Source of the DNA: Muribaculaceae bacterium
Lineage (GTDB): Bacteria; Bacteroidota; Bacteroidia; Bacteroidales; Muribaculaceae
DNA: 44,836 bases
Assembly: GCA_022510465.1 (NCBI GenBank)
Contig: JAFLTJ010000010.1
Span: 1 to 44,836 of the forward strand
Direction: 5' to 3'
Under the pieces are notes generated by a model. That model made no database searches. It had not been told where the DNA came from and saw only the letters and a program-made list of their open reading frames with translations. Each line of letters begins with the position of its first letter. The first letter of the stretch is position 1. The position numbers and the translations under genes were made by a program. Shown piece after piece: positions 1 to 8,297 of the stretch.

Positions 1-48
1 ACCTCCACGTCCCGAACGTGGCGCGCTGCCAACTGTGCTACACCCCGA
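1..48 (-). tRNA. tRNA-Pro (anticodon CGG), 5' part only
   Basis: Read on the minus strand from position 48, the sequence begins TCGGGGTGTAGCACAGTTGG, a standard acceptor stem plus D-arm. A five-base-pair anticodon stem (CCACG/CGTGG) follows, enclosing the seven-base loop TTCGGGA. The middle three bases give anticodon CGG, which reads the proline codon CCG. The variable loop, T-arm and 3' acceptor strand lie beyond the left edge of the window. Confidence 0.9.
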
Positions 49-266
49 TTGGCATCTATTCTGTCCAAAATTCAACCGCAAAGTTAGTCATAATTTTTAT
101 AACAACAACACTAAAAACAAAAAAAATCCTTATTAAACATCTGCTTGCCTATCAATGTGCTGGTACTCAACTGATTCCCTGAGGAGATAGAGCATAATGA
201 CTCCCACACAAGAAATGCTTGACATGAGATACAAGCATCTCAATGTGTGGGAGTTGAACTAACTAA
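49..266. other. Intergenic region with a long hairpin and no gene
   Basis: No ORF with coding character is visible between the tRNA-Pro 5' end and the stop codon of the 1196-residue secreted protein. The left half (about 65-140) is AT-rich and could hold the tRNA promoter. The right half carries the inverted repeat listed separately. Confidence 0.6.
200..254. repeat. Long imperfect hairpin downstream of the secreted-protein gene
   Basis: Outer arms ACTCCCACACA (200-210) and TGTGTGGGAGT (244-254) are perfect 11-base complements. A second pair, ATGCTTG (215-221) and CAAGCAT (232-238), nests inside them, so the element can fold into a two-segment stem with a small loop. It lies 12 bases past the stop codon of the minus-strand gene, where a terminator would be expected. 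No T-run follows on either strand, so it is either a weak terminator or mRNA 3'-end stabiliser, or a remnant of a palindromic repeat. Confidence 0.6.
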
Positions 267-3200
267 CTATCTTACAACAAATTTCTGCATAAGATTATCT
301 TTGTAGGCGATGTATATGCCCGGGTTAAGATAATGCTTCCCTTTTCGGTTGGCAACAAGCTTTCCGTCAGCACTGTATAGTGCAATATCTTCGGCGAGTA
401 GCTCCACGTAACCGTGGCCGCTGCGAGCTAGGCTGATTGACGGTATCACGACATTGTCAACCGATAGAACAGGGCCGTTGTCCTCATAGCCGGGAAACTC
501 TAAAAGCGGCTGAGCCGGAGGCGTTGACACGGCGTAGTAAACAGGTCTTGTTCCATTCTCATCCACATTCATAACGTTTGCTTTCAGTCGCTGCTGTTCA
601 TTGGATGACGAGCTATCCTGCATGGTAAGACCATCATTCTTTTGGGGAAATAGGTATACATTTCTAACAGTGATAGGACTAACTGCATCCTGTTGATTTA
701 TATTAATTTCGGGCCCTTGTGCCTCCCATTCGGCAACCGAATTATATTTCTTTTCTCCAACTGCGACAACAAATGTATAAGACATAAGTTGCTCCATCGT
801 CATAAGCATTCGGTCGTATTCCTGAGTGCCGGGTTCGGTGTATTCAACCAAGTATAGAGCCGTTTCATCTTCGTTGTCCTGACCGTAGTATAGTACCTTA
901 TCTTTTAGATAATCAGGATTGTTCGTGATATTGAGCCCGCGAACGGCAAGTATTTCCTGGTATTTGCCATCTTTGGTGCGGCGAATGTCACGATAAAGCT
1001 TTGTTACCTCGTTGTTTTGATCATAATTAACCTCGGGAGCCGTCAAGTCTAATTTCACTTGGGCTGTCATGTCTTTTCTCCATAAATTAAGAAATGAGAC
1101 ATCACCGTACTGGAATAAAGGTGTCTGCTCGCTAAGCATTATGGGCTGATATGTCTCGGTATCTCTGGGGCTGATTTGTATGCCCAAGGTACGGGTGGCA
1201 TCTCCATCTGTTTCGTTGATATTCAGGTCATATATCGAGCCCATATCGGCATTATAGAACCCCGGGTTTCCGTCGTCGAATGTAGAGCGGCCGGTTGGTT
1301 TCCTGTCAACGGTAAACTCATATTTAAAGACGGGATCTCCATTATTATAAATCCTGTTTTTTAACTCATCGTTCCATTTCGGCTCAGTATATGGGAATAC
1401 AACATGGAAATCGTGGGCGTTGATCTTGAAGTCTGTTGGCAGGTCATACACCATCTGAAGATAATCATTCTCGCCGCGCAGATCATTGTCGTAGAAACGC
1501 ACCAACACAGAATTATCTTCATTACTCTCGTTCGTAACAGGATTTTCGACGCTTAACAGGTAACTAACATCTCCTGGAGTAGGTGTTGGAATAGTCAATG
1601 GAACATCGATAATAGCGAGAGGCGTAATAGAGGGGTCGTCGGCTACGGTCATAATTTCCGATTTCCCATAATTGTAATTCAAAAACGACTCGGGAGTCTC
1701 AACAATCCTTTCGTTGGGGACTATTTCCCAATAGGTTGGGTCATAATGGTCCTCGCCGTCATTGTAGGCTTTCTCTTCACAGACAACCTCATTAACTGTA
1801 TATACGTTTTTGTACCAGATGCCATCAACTGCCATGGTGAAACTTTGTATATCAATAGATTCTCCGGCAAGGACAATGGCTTTTGTGGCATTGAAGCGAT
1901 AAGTTTTCCCGGTGTTGCAATGGGTGAGTGTCCCTGTATATCCTGAAATCTGAATGTTACTGTTAGGATTACCCCACGTTTCCATCGGATCAAACTCGGG
2001 CATGACAACTATCTTATTGGTGAAAATACAGTCATTGCTGAAGTAGATATCAATGCTGCCGGTTGTCTTGTTGTAATCTACAACATTGTTATCGTCGTCG
2101 AGAACAACTCGGTAATAGTCAATCGTTTCCGATGAGAAATCGGCGTTCGGGTCGATAGTGTAGTAAACCTGATTGTCGCCTTCAAGTTCCCCGTTCATTT
2201 GGATGAGTTGGAATGCCTTAAGGGTTGGGTCTTCCTGCTTGGTGATTGATACATAGCCGTTCAGCCTCACCATCTCGTCGGGGGCATAATATCGGTTTCC
2301 GGCTCCTGTTCCAGGTAGTTCTGTATCGTTGTGGGTTATGACATCGTCAATGGCCGGCCGGTCAATCTTAATCTGGTAAACTTTTCCCGCTTCAAGCTTA
2401 TTCAGATGTATTGAATAATTTCTTTCAAATTGAGAATCGGTCCTATAACGGTTTCCGGAGTTGGTTCGAAGCGAATTTTTATCACACCAGGGCTGGTTGT
2501 CGCCTGTCATTTCTTTCACTTGGCCCAACTCCAGCTCAATCTCTTTGATATACCATGGGCGCCCGTATTTATATTCAGGGGAATATTCATAAATCGGCCA
2601 GTAAATCTGATATGGATTTACAAACTCCCAGTCCTTAAAGTAGTTGCTTGTCTCGTGATTAAAAAAGCAATCATTAGGGTCCTCGTATACCGAGCGTTCC
2701 TCAAAAGAATCCTTGTAGGGATTGGGGAGCGCATACATGAAATCATAGTAGCAATAATATACCTGGTTGGCATATTTGGCTCCGGTAGAGCCCGTGTTCT
2801 GCTCTAATTCGTGGTTGTCGGGATTGTTTGGATTGTTTGGATTGTTTGGATCATCGGGGTCGTCGGGGTTATTTGGGTCGTCGGGAGCATCGGGCGCCGG
2901 ATATTCTGCGCCGGCGACAAACGTGTAGGTGTAGGGATAGTCATCCCCCTCGAGTTCTATCCATTTGTCCCATCCATACAGACTTTCCCATCCGTCTCGG
3001 CCATCAAAATCATAGGAGGGTGAGGTGCGACACACCGAGCCGATAATGCGTGGCTTCGGGGTTTTCTCGTAGGTCACTTTAACCGACTGAGGAGTCTCCA
3101 TATAGCGATCATTGCTGTCAAATTTAATTCTGATTATGACATTGTAGACAAATCCTCCGTTTTCAACGTTTTCGGGAACCTTAAAATAGTTGGTCAAGTT

Positions 3201-3857
3201 GGGGAACACGTATGTTTCATATTCTCGCTTGCCTCTGGTGATTGTGGCCTGTTTTTCATAAAGTTCCGCTTTGTCAAAGTCTACCAACTTGAGATTTTCA
3301 CAAACATATCCCGATTCTTCAAATTTATAGACATATCGTTCTATCTCATAATCGTCGAATTCTTTGGTCCCGGTCCCGTCGGCGGGAGTAATCAGCGTAC
3401 ACGGATTTACCGGGGCCCATTCTTTAAGATACACTTCATCGCGTATGGTATATTCATAGTTGGTAAATATGGATTCATACTTTTTGTTTGTTCGGGCTAT
3501 AACAAATCCTGAGTGTTTATCTCCGCTTCCTTTTCCGTCACCGACTCTTGTATCGCGGCGATAGGTCATGTAGGGCAAAACTATAACGAGCTCGTCGTTA
3601 AATCGCCTGGCAGAGTAATTTTGCAAAAGGTCCATTCTTGTGAATGAGGACTGGTCGGGGTCGAATGCAATGATAAAATAACGATATGTATCTGTTCTCG
3701 TTTCAGCAAGATTGTCATCCCAAAAAGGGACGTAGTCGTCAAATGCCATGAGGCTTTTAGGCGTGGCTAAAAGCGCTAAAAGGGCAAGAGCAATCCTCGT
3801 TGAATTCCATAGAATTGCCCTAATCTTTTGTTTTTCAAAAGAATAGAATTTTTTCAT
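267..3857 (-). CDS. Large secreted protein of unknown function (1196 aa)
   Basis: I do not recognise a family. The N-terminus has basic residues followed by a hydrophobic run (about residues 20-38, IALALLALLATPKSLMA), which reads as a Sec signal peptide. The mature part is rich in Tyr, Asp and Asn, with many beta-strand-like stretches and few Cys, as expected for an extracellular or cell-surface protein. A low-complexity Asp/Asn/Pro linker at roughly residues 322-347 separates an N-terminal region of about 320 residues from the rest. The last 40 residues (ALYSADGKLVANR...LNPGIYIAY...KFVVR) resemble the short C-terminal beta-domain on many secreted Bacteroidetes proteins, related to type IX sorting tails. 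It is monocistronic, and a TAnnTTTG-type -7 box lies 47 bases upstream. A fibre, adhesin or binding protein is possible, but this is a guess. Confidence 0.75.
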   Translation of the reverse strand: MKKFYSFEKQKIRAILWNSTRIALALLALLATPKSLMAFDDYVPFWDDNLAETRTDTYRYFIIAFDPDQSSFTRMDLLQNYSARRFNDELVIVLPYMTYRRDTRVGDGKGSGDKHSGFVIARTNKKYESIFTNYEYTIRDEVYLKEWAPVNPCTLITPADGTGTKEFDDYEIERYVYKFEESGYVCENLKLVDFDKAELYEKQATITRGKREYETYVFPNLTNYFKVPENVENGGFVYNVIIRIKFDSNDRYMETPQSVKVTYEKTPKPRIIGSVCRTSPSYDFDGRDGWESLYGWDKWIELEGDDYPYTYTFVAGAEYPAPDAPDDPNNPDDPDDPNNPNNPNNPDNHELEQNTGSTGAKYANQVYYCYYDFMYALPNPYKDSFEERSVYEDPNDCFFNHETSNYFKDWEFVNPYQIYWPIYEYSPEYKYGRPWYIKEIELELGQVKEMTGDNQPWCDKNSLRTNSGNRYRTDSQFERNYSIHLNKLEAGKVYQIKIDRPAIDDVITHNDTELPGTGAGNRYYAPDEMVRLNGYVSITKQEDPTLKAFQLIQMNGELEGDNQVYYTIDPNADFSSETIDYYRVVLDDDNNVVDYNKTTGSIDIYFSNDCIFTNKIVVMPEFDPMETWGNPNSNIQISGYTGTLTHCNTGKTYRFNATKAIVLAGESIDIQSFTMAVDGIWYKNVYTVNEVVCEEKAYNDGEDHYDPTYWEIVPNERIVETPESFLNYNYGKSEIMTVADDPSITPLAIIDVPLTIPTPTPGDVSYLLSVENPVTNESNEDNSVLVRFYDNDLRGENDYLQMVYDLPTDFKINAHDFHVVFPYTEPKWNDELKNRIYNNGDPVFKYEFTVDRKPTGRSTFDDGNPGFYNADMGSIYDLNINETDGDATRTLGIQISPRDTETYQPIMLSEQTPLFQYGDVSFLNLWRKDMTAQVKLDLTAPEVNYDQNNEVTKLYRDIRRTKDGKYQEILAVRGLNITNNPDYLKDKVLYYGQDNEDETALYLVEYTEPGTQEYDRMLMTMEQLMSYTFVVAVGEKKYNSVAEWEAQGPEININQQDAVSPITVRNVYLFPQKNDGLTMQDSSSSNEQQRLKANVMNVDENGTRPVYYAVSTPPAQPLLEFPGYEDNGPVLSVDNVVIPSISLARSGHGYVELLAEDIALYSADGKLVANRKGKHYLNPGIYIAYKDNLMQKFVVR
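2819..2893 (-). repeat. Short tandem repeats encoding an Asn/Asp-Pro linker
   Basis: On the plus strand a nine-base unit (GGATTGTTT) occurs three times in a row near 2820-2850. Related units (tcatcgggg, tcgtcgggg, ttatttggg) continue to about 2893. In the protein this gives repeated NNP and DDP triplets, a flexible extracellular linker. Such a tract can change length by slippage without breaking the frame. Confidence 0.7.
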
Positions 3858-3903
3858 GTTTTTGTTTTATGTTAGGTTATTTTCGGCAAGTAAATGTATT
3901 AAA

Positions 3904-3911
3904 CAAAGTTA
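3904..3911 (-). promoter_or_regulatory. -7 box for the 1196-aa secreted protein gene
   Basis: On the minus strand this reads TAACTTTG, a full match to the Bacteroidetes -7 consensus TAnnTTTG. It lies 47 bases upstream of the ATG at 3857. No clear -33 TTTG is seen at the usual 19-21-base spacing. Confidence 0.5.
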
Positions 3912-4018
3912 TGCACAAATTCTTCACTCGCTACCTTTAATCGTGTTAAATTGTGTTAACAATATCTTGATTGTCATTTTCAAAACCGCTTCACGCCTGC
4001 ATTACAGCCTTTTTTCAT

Positions 4019-4026
4019 TACATTTG
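4019..4026 (+). promoter_or_regulatory. -7 box for the zinc-ribbon protein gene
   Basis: TACATTTG matches TAnnTTTG and ends 20 bases before the ATG at 4047. The -33 element is not obvious. The 5' leader would be only about a dozen bases. Confidence 0.5.
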
Positions 4027-4046
4027 CAAAAAATTACCAACAGCAA

Positions 4047-4952
4047 ATGAGTTATAAACGTTGTGTGCACTGTCACAGGCCGATAGATGATGATTTTCAG
4101 TATTGCCCATATTGCGGGCATCCGCTTGTTTTATCTTTTGAAACCGCCGACGATGCTACAAATTCTGATACTGATAATCGCTTGACCGACAGAGAAGAAC
4201 GCTCTGACGGCCGGCAAGGTTGCGGATGGACTGTCGGTATTATTGTTTTTTTGCTGGTGGTTGTCATGGCCGGATTAGGGTGGTATCTTTATAGGTTGCA
4301 TCAGCAGGAGGTGGATGAATCAATTGCCCATAAGATAAGGCTTGACTCCATCGAGGCGGCACATCGGGAAATGGTGCGCTTGGATTCATTAAGGCGGGAT
4401 TCGATTGAAAGAGCTAATTTTTGCAGTCCGGATTTGGCGATTTTCGGGCTTCGTGGACATGTTAACTCGGTCATTTACAGCGGCGAACATATATGCTGTC
4501 ACACGCGCTTTTTTGCCGGAAAAATGGCTTTTGATGCCAATGGTAATTTATTGATTAACAGTGATTTAGATTTTGGCGGAAAATGTGTTGTGTCACGCGA
4601 TGCCGACGGGCGCGTATCCTCCTTGAAATCAGCTGATAACGGCATGAATCTCCGTTTGAAGTGGGATGGGGCTAAACTTGTTGAGGCCGAGTGGGAGGAT
4701 GAATGGTCAAAAGGCCGGGAGGTGTACACCTATAACGGTGATAATCAGACTAAAATAACGATTGTAACGATTGATGGCGATGGCCGCGACATGACTCAGA
4801 TTGTGTTGCGATATGCCGAATATGACAGGATTGGCAACTGGATAAGTTGCCAATGGTCCGGTCGTCAAGTGGTTGAAACAGACAGTGTTGAGGCCTCGCA
4901 GCGCGTAAATCAGATAGACGGAACAATCAGGCGCACGATTACTTACCACTAA
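4047..4952 (+). CDS. Zinc-ribbon, single-pass membrane protein (301 aa)
   Basis: The N-terminus has two CxxC knuckles (C6/C9 and C20/C23, RCVHCH...YCPYCGH), a zinc-ribbon of the type common in small bacterial membrane proteins. An acidic linker (residues 30-57) leads to one strongly hydrophobic helix (about 61-83). A charged, probably helical stretch (85-125) and a C-terminal domain of about 170 residues follow. That domain alternates short polar strands with Asp/Gly turns (for example VSRDADGRVSSL, YTYNGDNQTKI), reminiscent of YD/RHS-like beta-hairpin repeats. The ribbon should be cytoplasmic and the C-terminal domain periplasmic. Function is unknown. The next gene, a PLP enzyme, starts 45 bases downstream, so the two may share a transcript. 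Confidence 0.8.
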   Translation: MSYKRCVHCHRPIDDDFQYCPYCGHPLVLSFETADDATNSDTDNRLTDREERSDGRQGCGWTVGIIVFLLVVVMAGLGWYLYRLHQQEVDESIAHKIRLDSIEAAHREMVRLDSLRRDSIERANFCSPDLAIFGLRGHVNSVIYSGEHICCHTRFFAGKMAFDANGNLLINSDLDFGGKCVVSRDADGRVSSLKSADNGMNLRLKWDGAKLVEAEWEDEWSKGREVYTYNGDNQTKITIVTIDGDGRDMTQIVLRYAEYDRIGNWISCQWSGRQVVETDSVEASQRVNQIDGTIRRTITYH

Positions 4953-4997
4953 TAGGCAACGGAGCAATGTATATAAATAGCTGAAACTATTATAATT

Positions 4998-6182
4998 ATG
5001 AAGAAACAAACAAAAGCGATACATTTTGATTACCAGCAGCCCGACCCGTATGGGGCGCTTTCTATGCCGGTCTATAACGCGCTGGCATACGAGTTTGATA
5101 ATTCGGCAGTTATGGCCGATTCTTTTTGTGGTCGCAATGATTTGCCCGACTATTCCCGTGTGACAAATCCTACTGTGACCTATTTTGAGCGTAAAGTTCG
5201 TGAAATCACCGGCGCACGTGATGTAATTGCCTTTAATTCAGGCATGGCGGCAATCACAGCGGTGCTTATGGGGGTGTGTCGCTCGGGGAGTGAGATTGTT
5301 ACGTCGCGGCATCTTTTTGGAAATACCTACCTGTTGATGGTCAAGACGTTAGGTCGGCTCGGAGTCAAGACAACTTTTTTGGACTTGCTTGATACTGAGG
5401 CAGTTGAAATGGCAGTAAGTCGGGAAAATGTGAGCTGTTTGTTCCTCGAAATTATGACAAATCCCCAGATGGAAATTGCCGATATACGCAAGTTGGCCGA
5501 CGCGGCCCACCGCCATGGAGTTCCGGTTATTGCCGACACTACGATGATTCCTTTTACCGAGTTTAATGCCGGTGGCCTTGGGGTTGATATCGAAATTGTG
5601 TCGTCAACAAAGTATATCTCGGGCGGAGGCACTTCCTTGGGCGGTCTTGTGATTGACTATGGGGGTGTGGATGGATTTGACACGCTGATGAGGCGTGAAC
5701 TGCTGCTCAATCTGGGCTCGTATATGACTCCGCAGGTCGCCTATATGATGAATCTCGGGCTTGAGAATCTGAATGCGCGCTACAGGCTGCAGAGCGCCAA
5801 CGCGATGGCTGTGGCGAGCCGGCTTGCCGAGGATAAGCGTATTAGGGTGTGCTATCCGGGGTTGGCCGACAATCCGTTTCATCAGATATGCCGGGATAGC
5901 TTTGGCGGCAGCTATGGGGCGATGTTGACGTTTGAGCTTCCCGACGAGCAATCGTGCTATCGCTTCATGGATTCTTTAAAGCTGGTCAAGCGCGCCACTA
6001 ATCTGTTTGACAACAGGTCGCTGGCAATTCATCCGGCAAGCACTATCTTCGGCCCTCTGACGGCCGAGGAGCGCAAGGCAATGGATGTGTCGGATTGTCT
6101 GATACGCCTTTCGGTGGGGCTGGAAGACCCGGATGATGTTGTGGAGGATATTTTTGCCGCTATCGACGTGGCGCTGGCTTGA
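4998..6182 (+). CDS. Cys/Met metabolism PLP-dependent enzyme (394 aa)
   Basis: This belongs to the trans-sulfuration group that includes cystathionine gamma-synthase, methionine gamma-lyase and O-acylhomoserine sulfhydrylase. Visible motifs are YSRVTNPT (52-59, phosphate and substrate binding in the partner subunit), NSGMAAI (80-86), the aspartate for the pyridine nitrogen in VIADTT (D180), and the PLP-lysine motif SSTKYISGGG with K205. The length of 394 residues is normal for the family. The exact reaction cannot be told from sequence. The aspartate motif is ADTTMIP rather than the usual DNTFATP, so this may be a divergent subgroup acting on homoserine esters or methionine-like substrates. 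A stem-loop terminator follows directly. Confidence 0.85.
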   Translation: MKKQTKAIHFDYQQPDPYGALSMPVYNALAYEFDNSAVMADSFCGRNDLPDYSRVTNPTVTYFERKVREITGARDVIAFNSGMAAITAVLMGVCRSGSEIVTSRHLFGNTYLLMVKTLGRLGVKTTFLDLLDTEAVEMAVSRENVSCLFLEIMTNPQMEIADIRKLADAAHRHGVPVIADTTMIPFTEFNAGGLGVDIEIVSSTKYISGGGTSLGGLVIDYGGVDGFDTLMRRELLLNLGSYMTPQVAYMMNLGLENLNARYRLQSANAMAVASRLAEDKRIRVCYPGLADNPFHQICRDSFGGSYGAMLTFELPDEQSCYRFMDSLKLVKRATNLFDNRSLAIHPASTIFGPLTAEERKAMDVSDCLIRLSVGLEDPDDVVEDIFAAIDVALA

Positions 6183-6204
6183 TTTTATAGTGGCGATAAA
6201 ATAA

Positions 6205-6230
6205 AAAGGGGCTACTCGCGTAGCTCCTTT
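6205..6230 (+). terminator. Intrinsic terminator after the PLP enzyme gene
   Basis: An 11-base stem (AAAGGGGCTAC/GTAGCTCCTTT with one G-U pair) closes a TCGC tetraloop. The right arm ends in T residues, and A residues precede the left arm, so it may work in both directions. It lies 22 bases past the stop codon. Confidence 0.75.
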
Positions 6231-6520
6231 CTATGAGTTTCCAATAGGTACAATTTCTAAGGTAAAAAAGATTGTTTAGGTTTCTGGCACAAAGTAAAGC
6301 CAATCAATTTGGCTGACCAAATTTTTTTTTATGTTTTCCAACATGCTTTTTTAACCTACCAAATTGTATCTTGATAATTGGTGTATAATATATTGATTAT
6401 TAATTGTTTGCGCTAATTATTACTATTGCAACTTTATTTAACAGCTGTGTTAAACTTTGTTAACTATTGATTTGAGGTGTGCCATTAACCGGAACGCTTC
6501 ATTGTCGCGAGAGCCTGCGC
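6231..6520. other. AT-rich region between convergent genes
   Basis: This gap separates the terminator of the PLP enzyme gene from the stop codon of the LpxH-like gene. No coding frame is convincing. A weak stem (ATGTT 6331-6335 with AACAT 6340-6344) followed by a run of six T residues could act as a second terminator. Nothing else stands out. Confidence 0.5.
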
Positions 6521-7282
6521 TCAGGGCTTAAACTGGTGGGTTATTAACCCTTCGTCGGCAGCATAGGTGGCGTAGGTGAACTTGTCAATCCAGTCTCCAA
6601 GCAGAATCATTCTCGCACCTGTCTCGCTGTCGATAATGCGGTTGTCAACAACGTGCAGGTGGCCGTAAATGAAGTAATCGACGCCGGGATTGGCTTGCAG
6701 GTATTTTTGGGATGCCTCGGCAAGCGCGTCGACTGACGAGGTTATCTGATGGCTGTCGGCAATGGCTCCGCCGCTGCGACTTTTGGCTGACCATCGATGG
6801 GCCAGGCCGACTGTCCATCGCGGGTGGATTCCGGCAAACAGGCGCCTGGCAACCGGGTTGCGGAACAGTTGTCGCAATATTTTGAATCCGCGGCTTTGTT
6901 CTCCCATCCCGTCTCCATGTTCCAAAACAAATCTTTTGCCGTCGATGGTGCGGTCGAGAATTCCGTCAATGATTTCTATTCCAAGATGCTCGGAGAGGTA
7001 GTTGGTCATCCACATGTCGTGATTGCCTTTGAGCCATACGATTTTTATGCCCGAGTCGGCCATCCGGGCAATCTGCCCCAGGAATCTCACATATCCACGC
7101 GGCACAACAGTTTGATACTCAAACCAGTAGTCTATCACGTCGCCCAAAAAATATACTGCCGATGCGTGCGGAGCTATCGATTCGAGCCACTGCACAATCA
7201 TCTGCTCGTGGGCGATGGCATTGTTGTGACATGCTGCTCCGAGGTGAAGGTCGCTTAGAAAATATGTTTTTGAGGTTGACAT
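6521..7282 (-). CDS. lpxH: UDP-2,3-diacylglucosamine diphosphatase-like metallophosphoesterase (253 aa)
   Basis: This is a calcineurin-like phosphoesterase with the ordered metal ligands of the LpxH group: SDLHLG (D11, H13), GDVIDYWFEY (D48), GNHD (87-90), HGDG (122-125) and GHLH (207-210). LpxH removes UMP from UDP-2,3-diacylglucosamine to give lipid X in lipid A synthesis, at the inner face of the cytoplasmic membrane. The DYWFEY stretch after the second motif is typical of LpxH-like proteins rather than of general phosphatases. The length fits. It is the second gene of a pair with the upstream MIP18-type gene, with a 12-base gap. An LpxH paralogue of different substrate cannot be excluded. 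Confidence 0.85.
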   Translation of the reverse strand: MSTSKTYFLSDLHLGAACHNNAIAHEQMIVQWLESIAPHASAVYFLGDVIDYWFEYQTVVPRGYVRFLGQIARMADSGIKIVWLKGNHDMWMTNYLSEHLGIEIIDGILDRTIDGKRFVLEHGDGMGEQSRGFKILRQLFRNPVARRLFAGIHPRWTVGLAHRWSAKSRSGGAIADSHQITSSVDALAEASQKYLQANPGVDYFIYGHLHVVDNRIIDSETGARMILLGDWIDKFTYATYAADEGLITHQFKP

Positions 7283-7294
7283 GGCGGGAGGTGT

Positions 7295-7615
7295 TTACAG
7301 GAATCCGAGTTCAAGTTTGGCTTCCTCACTCATCATGTCTTTGTTCCATTCGGGCTCGAAAACGAGCTGGAGGTCAACGTTTTTAATATCGGCTATGCTT
7401 TCTAATTTTATTCGGGCGTCTTCAAAGATAAAATCTGCGGCTGGGCAGTTTGGTGCTGTCAGTGTCATGTCGACGTGCAGATTGGCGTTATCGTCAATGT
7501 CGATGTTGTAAATAAGCCCCATGTCGTAGATGTTTACGGGAATTTCGGGGTCGAACACGGTTTTCAACATTGTGATAACTTTCTCTTCGAGTTCTATTTT
7601 TTCTTGTGGTGTCAT
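7295..7615 (-). CDS. MIP18 family Fe-S cluster assembly protein (106 aa)
   Basis: This is a small protein of the MIP18/DUF59 family (PaaD/SufT-like). The signature VFDPEIPVNIYDMGLIY (20-36) and the conserved cysteine in TAPNCPAAD (C57) are both present. Family members help mature iron-sulfur proteins, probably as carriers or adaptors for cluster transfer in the cytoplasm. The length is normal. It is transcribed first in a two-gene unit with the LpxH-like gene, from a promoter with -7 box at 7649-7656. The link to lipid A synthesis is positional only. Confidence 0.85.
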   Translation of the reverse strand: MTPQEKIELEEKVITMLKTVFDPEIPVNIYDMGLIYNIDIDDNANLHVDMTLTAPNCPAADFIFEDARIKLESIADIKNVDLQLVFEPEWNKDMMSEEAKLELGFL

Positions 7616-7648
7616 AGGTTTAAGCTTTTACCATCGGCTGAATCTGTG

Positions 7649-7656
7649 CAAAGATA
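7649..7656 (-). promoter_or_regulatory. -7 box for the MIP18/lpxH-like operon
   Basis: On the minus strand this reads TATCTTTG, a match to TAnnTTTG, 33 bases upstream of the ATG at 7615. No good -33 box is seen at the standard distance. Confidence 0.6.
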
Positions 7657-7779
7657 CAACAAAAACGCGAGCAATCGACCTCGGCAGAATAAAAATGTCG
7701 AGTCGCGGGATTGTCTTTGGGCTGTTTGGGGGTGTGAATGTGTGAATGATAGCGCTTCCCGAAGTTTTCGTTTAAAAGA

Positions 7780-7811
7780 TTTGTTTAAGTCTAATTAAAT
7801 GTTTATATTTG
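7780..7811 (+). promoter_or_regulatory. Near-consensus Bacteroidetes promoter of the two-helix membrane protein gene
   Basis: TTTG at 7780-7783 and TATATTTG at 7804-7811 are separated by 20 bases, matching the sigma-ABfr consensus at both boxes and in spacing. The start codon follows at 7838. AAAGGAG at 7825-7831 is a good Shine-Dalgarno sequence six bases ahead of the ATG, which is uncommon in this phylum. The gene is probably well expressed. Confidence 0.8.
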
Positions 7812-7837
7812 TATAGACCAAAAGAAAGGAGTCCCCT

Positions 7838-8254
7838 ATGGCACGGAAAAATAAAAAAGAGGAGATAAAGCGCCCGCATTCAGGCAAAATAGTACTGGCT
7901 ATTTTGGTGATATGTGTCGTTTGGGGTATCGCAATCATGTCATGGATATTGCCGGTGATCGGGCTGATGATTTTCATCGGTTGGTGGGCCGTCGTGACCG
8001 CCGACCCGGAAGAAGCATACGACAACTATCAGATAAAAGGTTTTGTTCCACCACCCTCCTATACTGACGATCCTGAGTTTCAAAAAGATCTTCAAAGAGA
8101 TTTAAAAGAATATGAGAAATACAGAGATATTTATGAAGATTGGAAAGCGTATAATCGAAGAAATTCAAGAAGGAGAAAAATATCATTTGAAGAATTTTTA
8201 GAAGAACACGAAATACCAAGGCCTAAACGAGATATCGATTATCTTTTCAACTGA
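7838..8254 (+). CDS. Small membrane protein with charged C-terminal helix (138 aa)
   Basis: I do not recognise a family. A lysine-rich N-terminus (MARKNKKEEIKR) is followed by two close hydrophobic segments between about residues 17 and 56 (IVLAILVICVVWGIAIMSW and PVIGLMIFIGWWAVV). After a short Pro-rich turn, the last 60 residues are highly charged and probably helical, with an arginine cluster (NRRNSRRRK). The positive-inside rule puts both ends in the cytoplasm. The second half of the gene is visibly more A/T-rich than its neighbours, suggesting recent acquisition. It has a strong promoter, a good ribosome binding site and its own terminator, so it forms a single-gene unit. Confidence 0.75.
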   Translation: MARKNKKEEIKRPHSGKIVLAILVICVVWGIAIMSWILPVIGLMIFIGWWAVVTADPEEAYDNYQIKGFVPPPSYTDDPEFQKDLQRDLKEYEKYRDIYEDWKAYNRRNSRRRKISFEEFLEEHEIPRPKRDIDYLFN

Positions 8255-8261
8255 ATTTTAT

Positions 8262-8297
8262 AGTCCTTTAGCAACAGCTAAGGGACTTTTATTTTTG
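8262..8297 (+). terminator. Intrinsic terminator after the two-helix membrane protein gene
   Basis: An 11-base stem (AGTCCTTTAGC 8262-8272 with GCTAAGGGACT 8277-8287, one non-Watson-Crick pair) closes an AACA loop. It is followed by a T-rich tail (TTTATTTTTG), a textbook rho-independent terminator 8 bases after the stop codon. Confidence 0.85.

Noticed and set aside
2811-2893. Tandem repeat considered as a CRISPR or VNTR locus
   Set aside because: The units are nine bases without spacers and lie in frame inside a gene as an Asn/Asp-Pro linker, so this is a coding low-complexity repeat.
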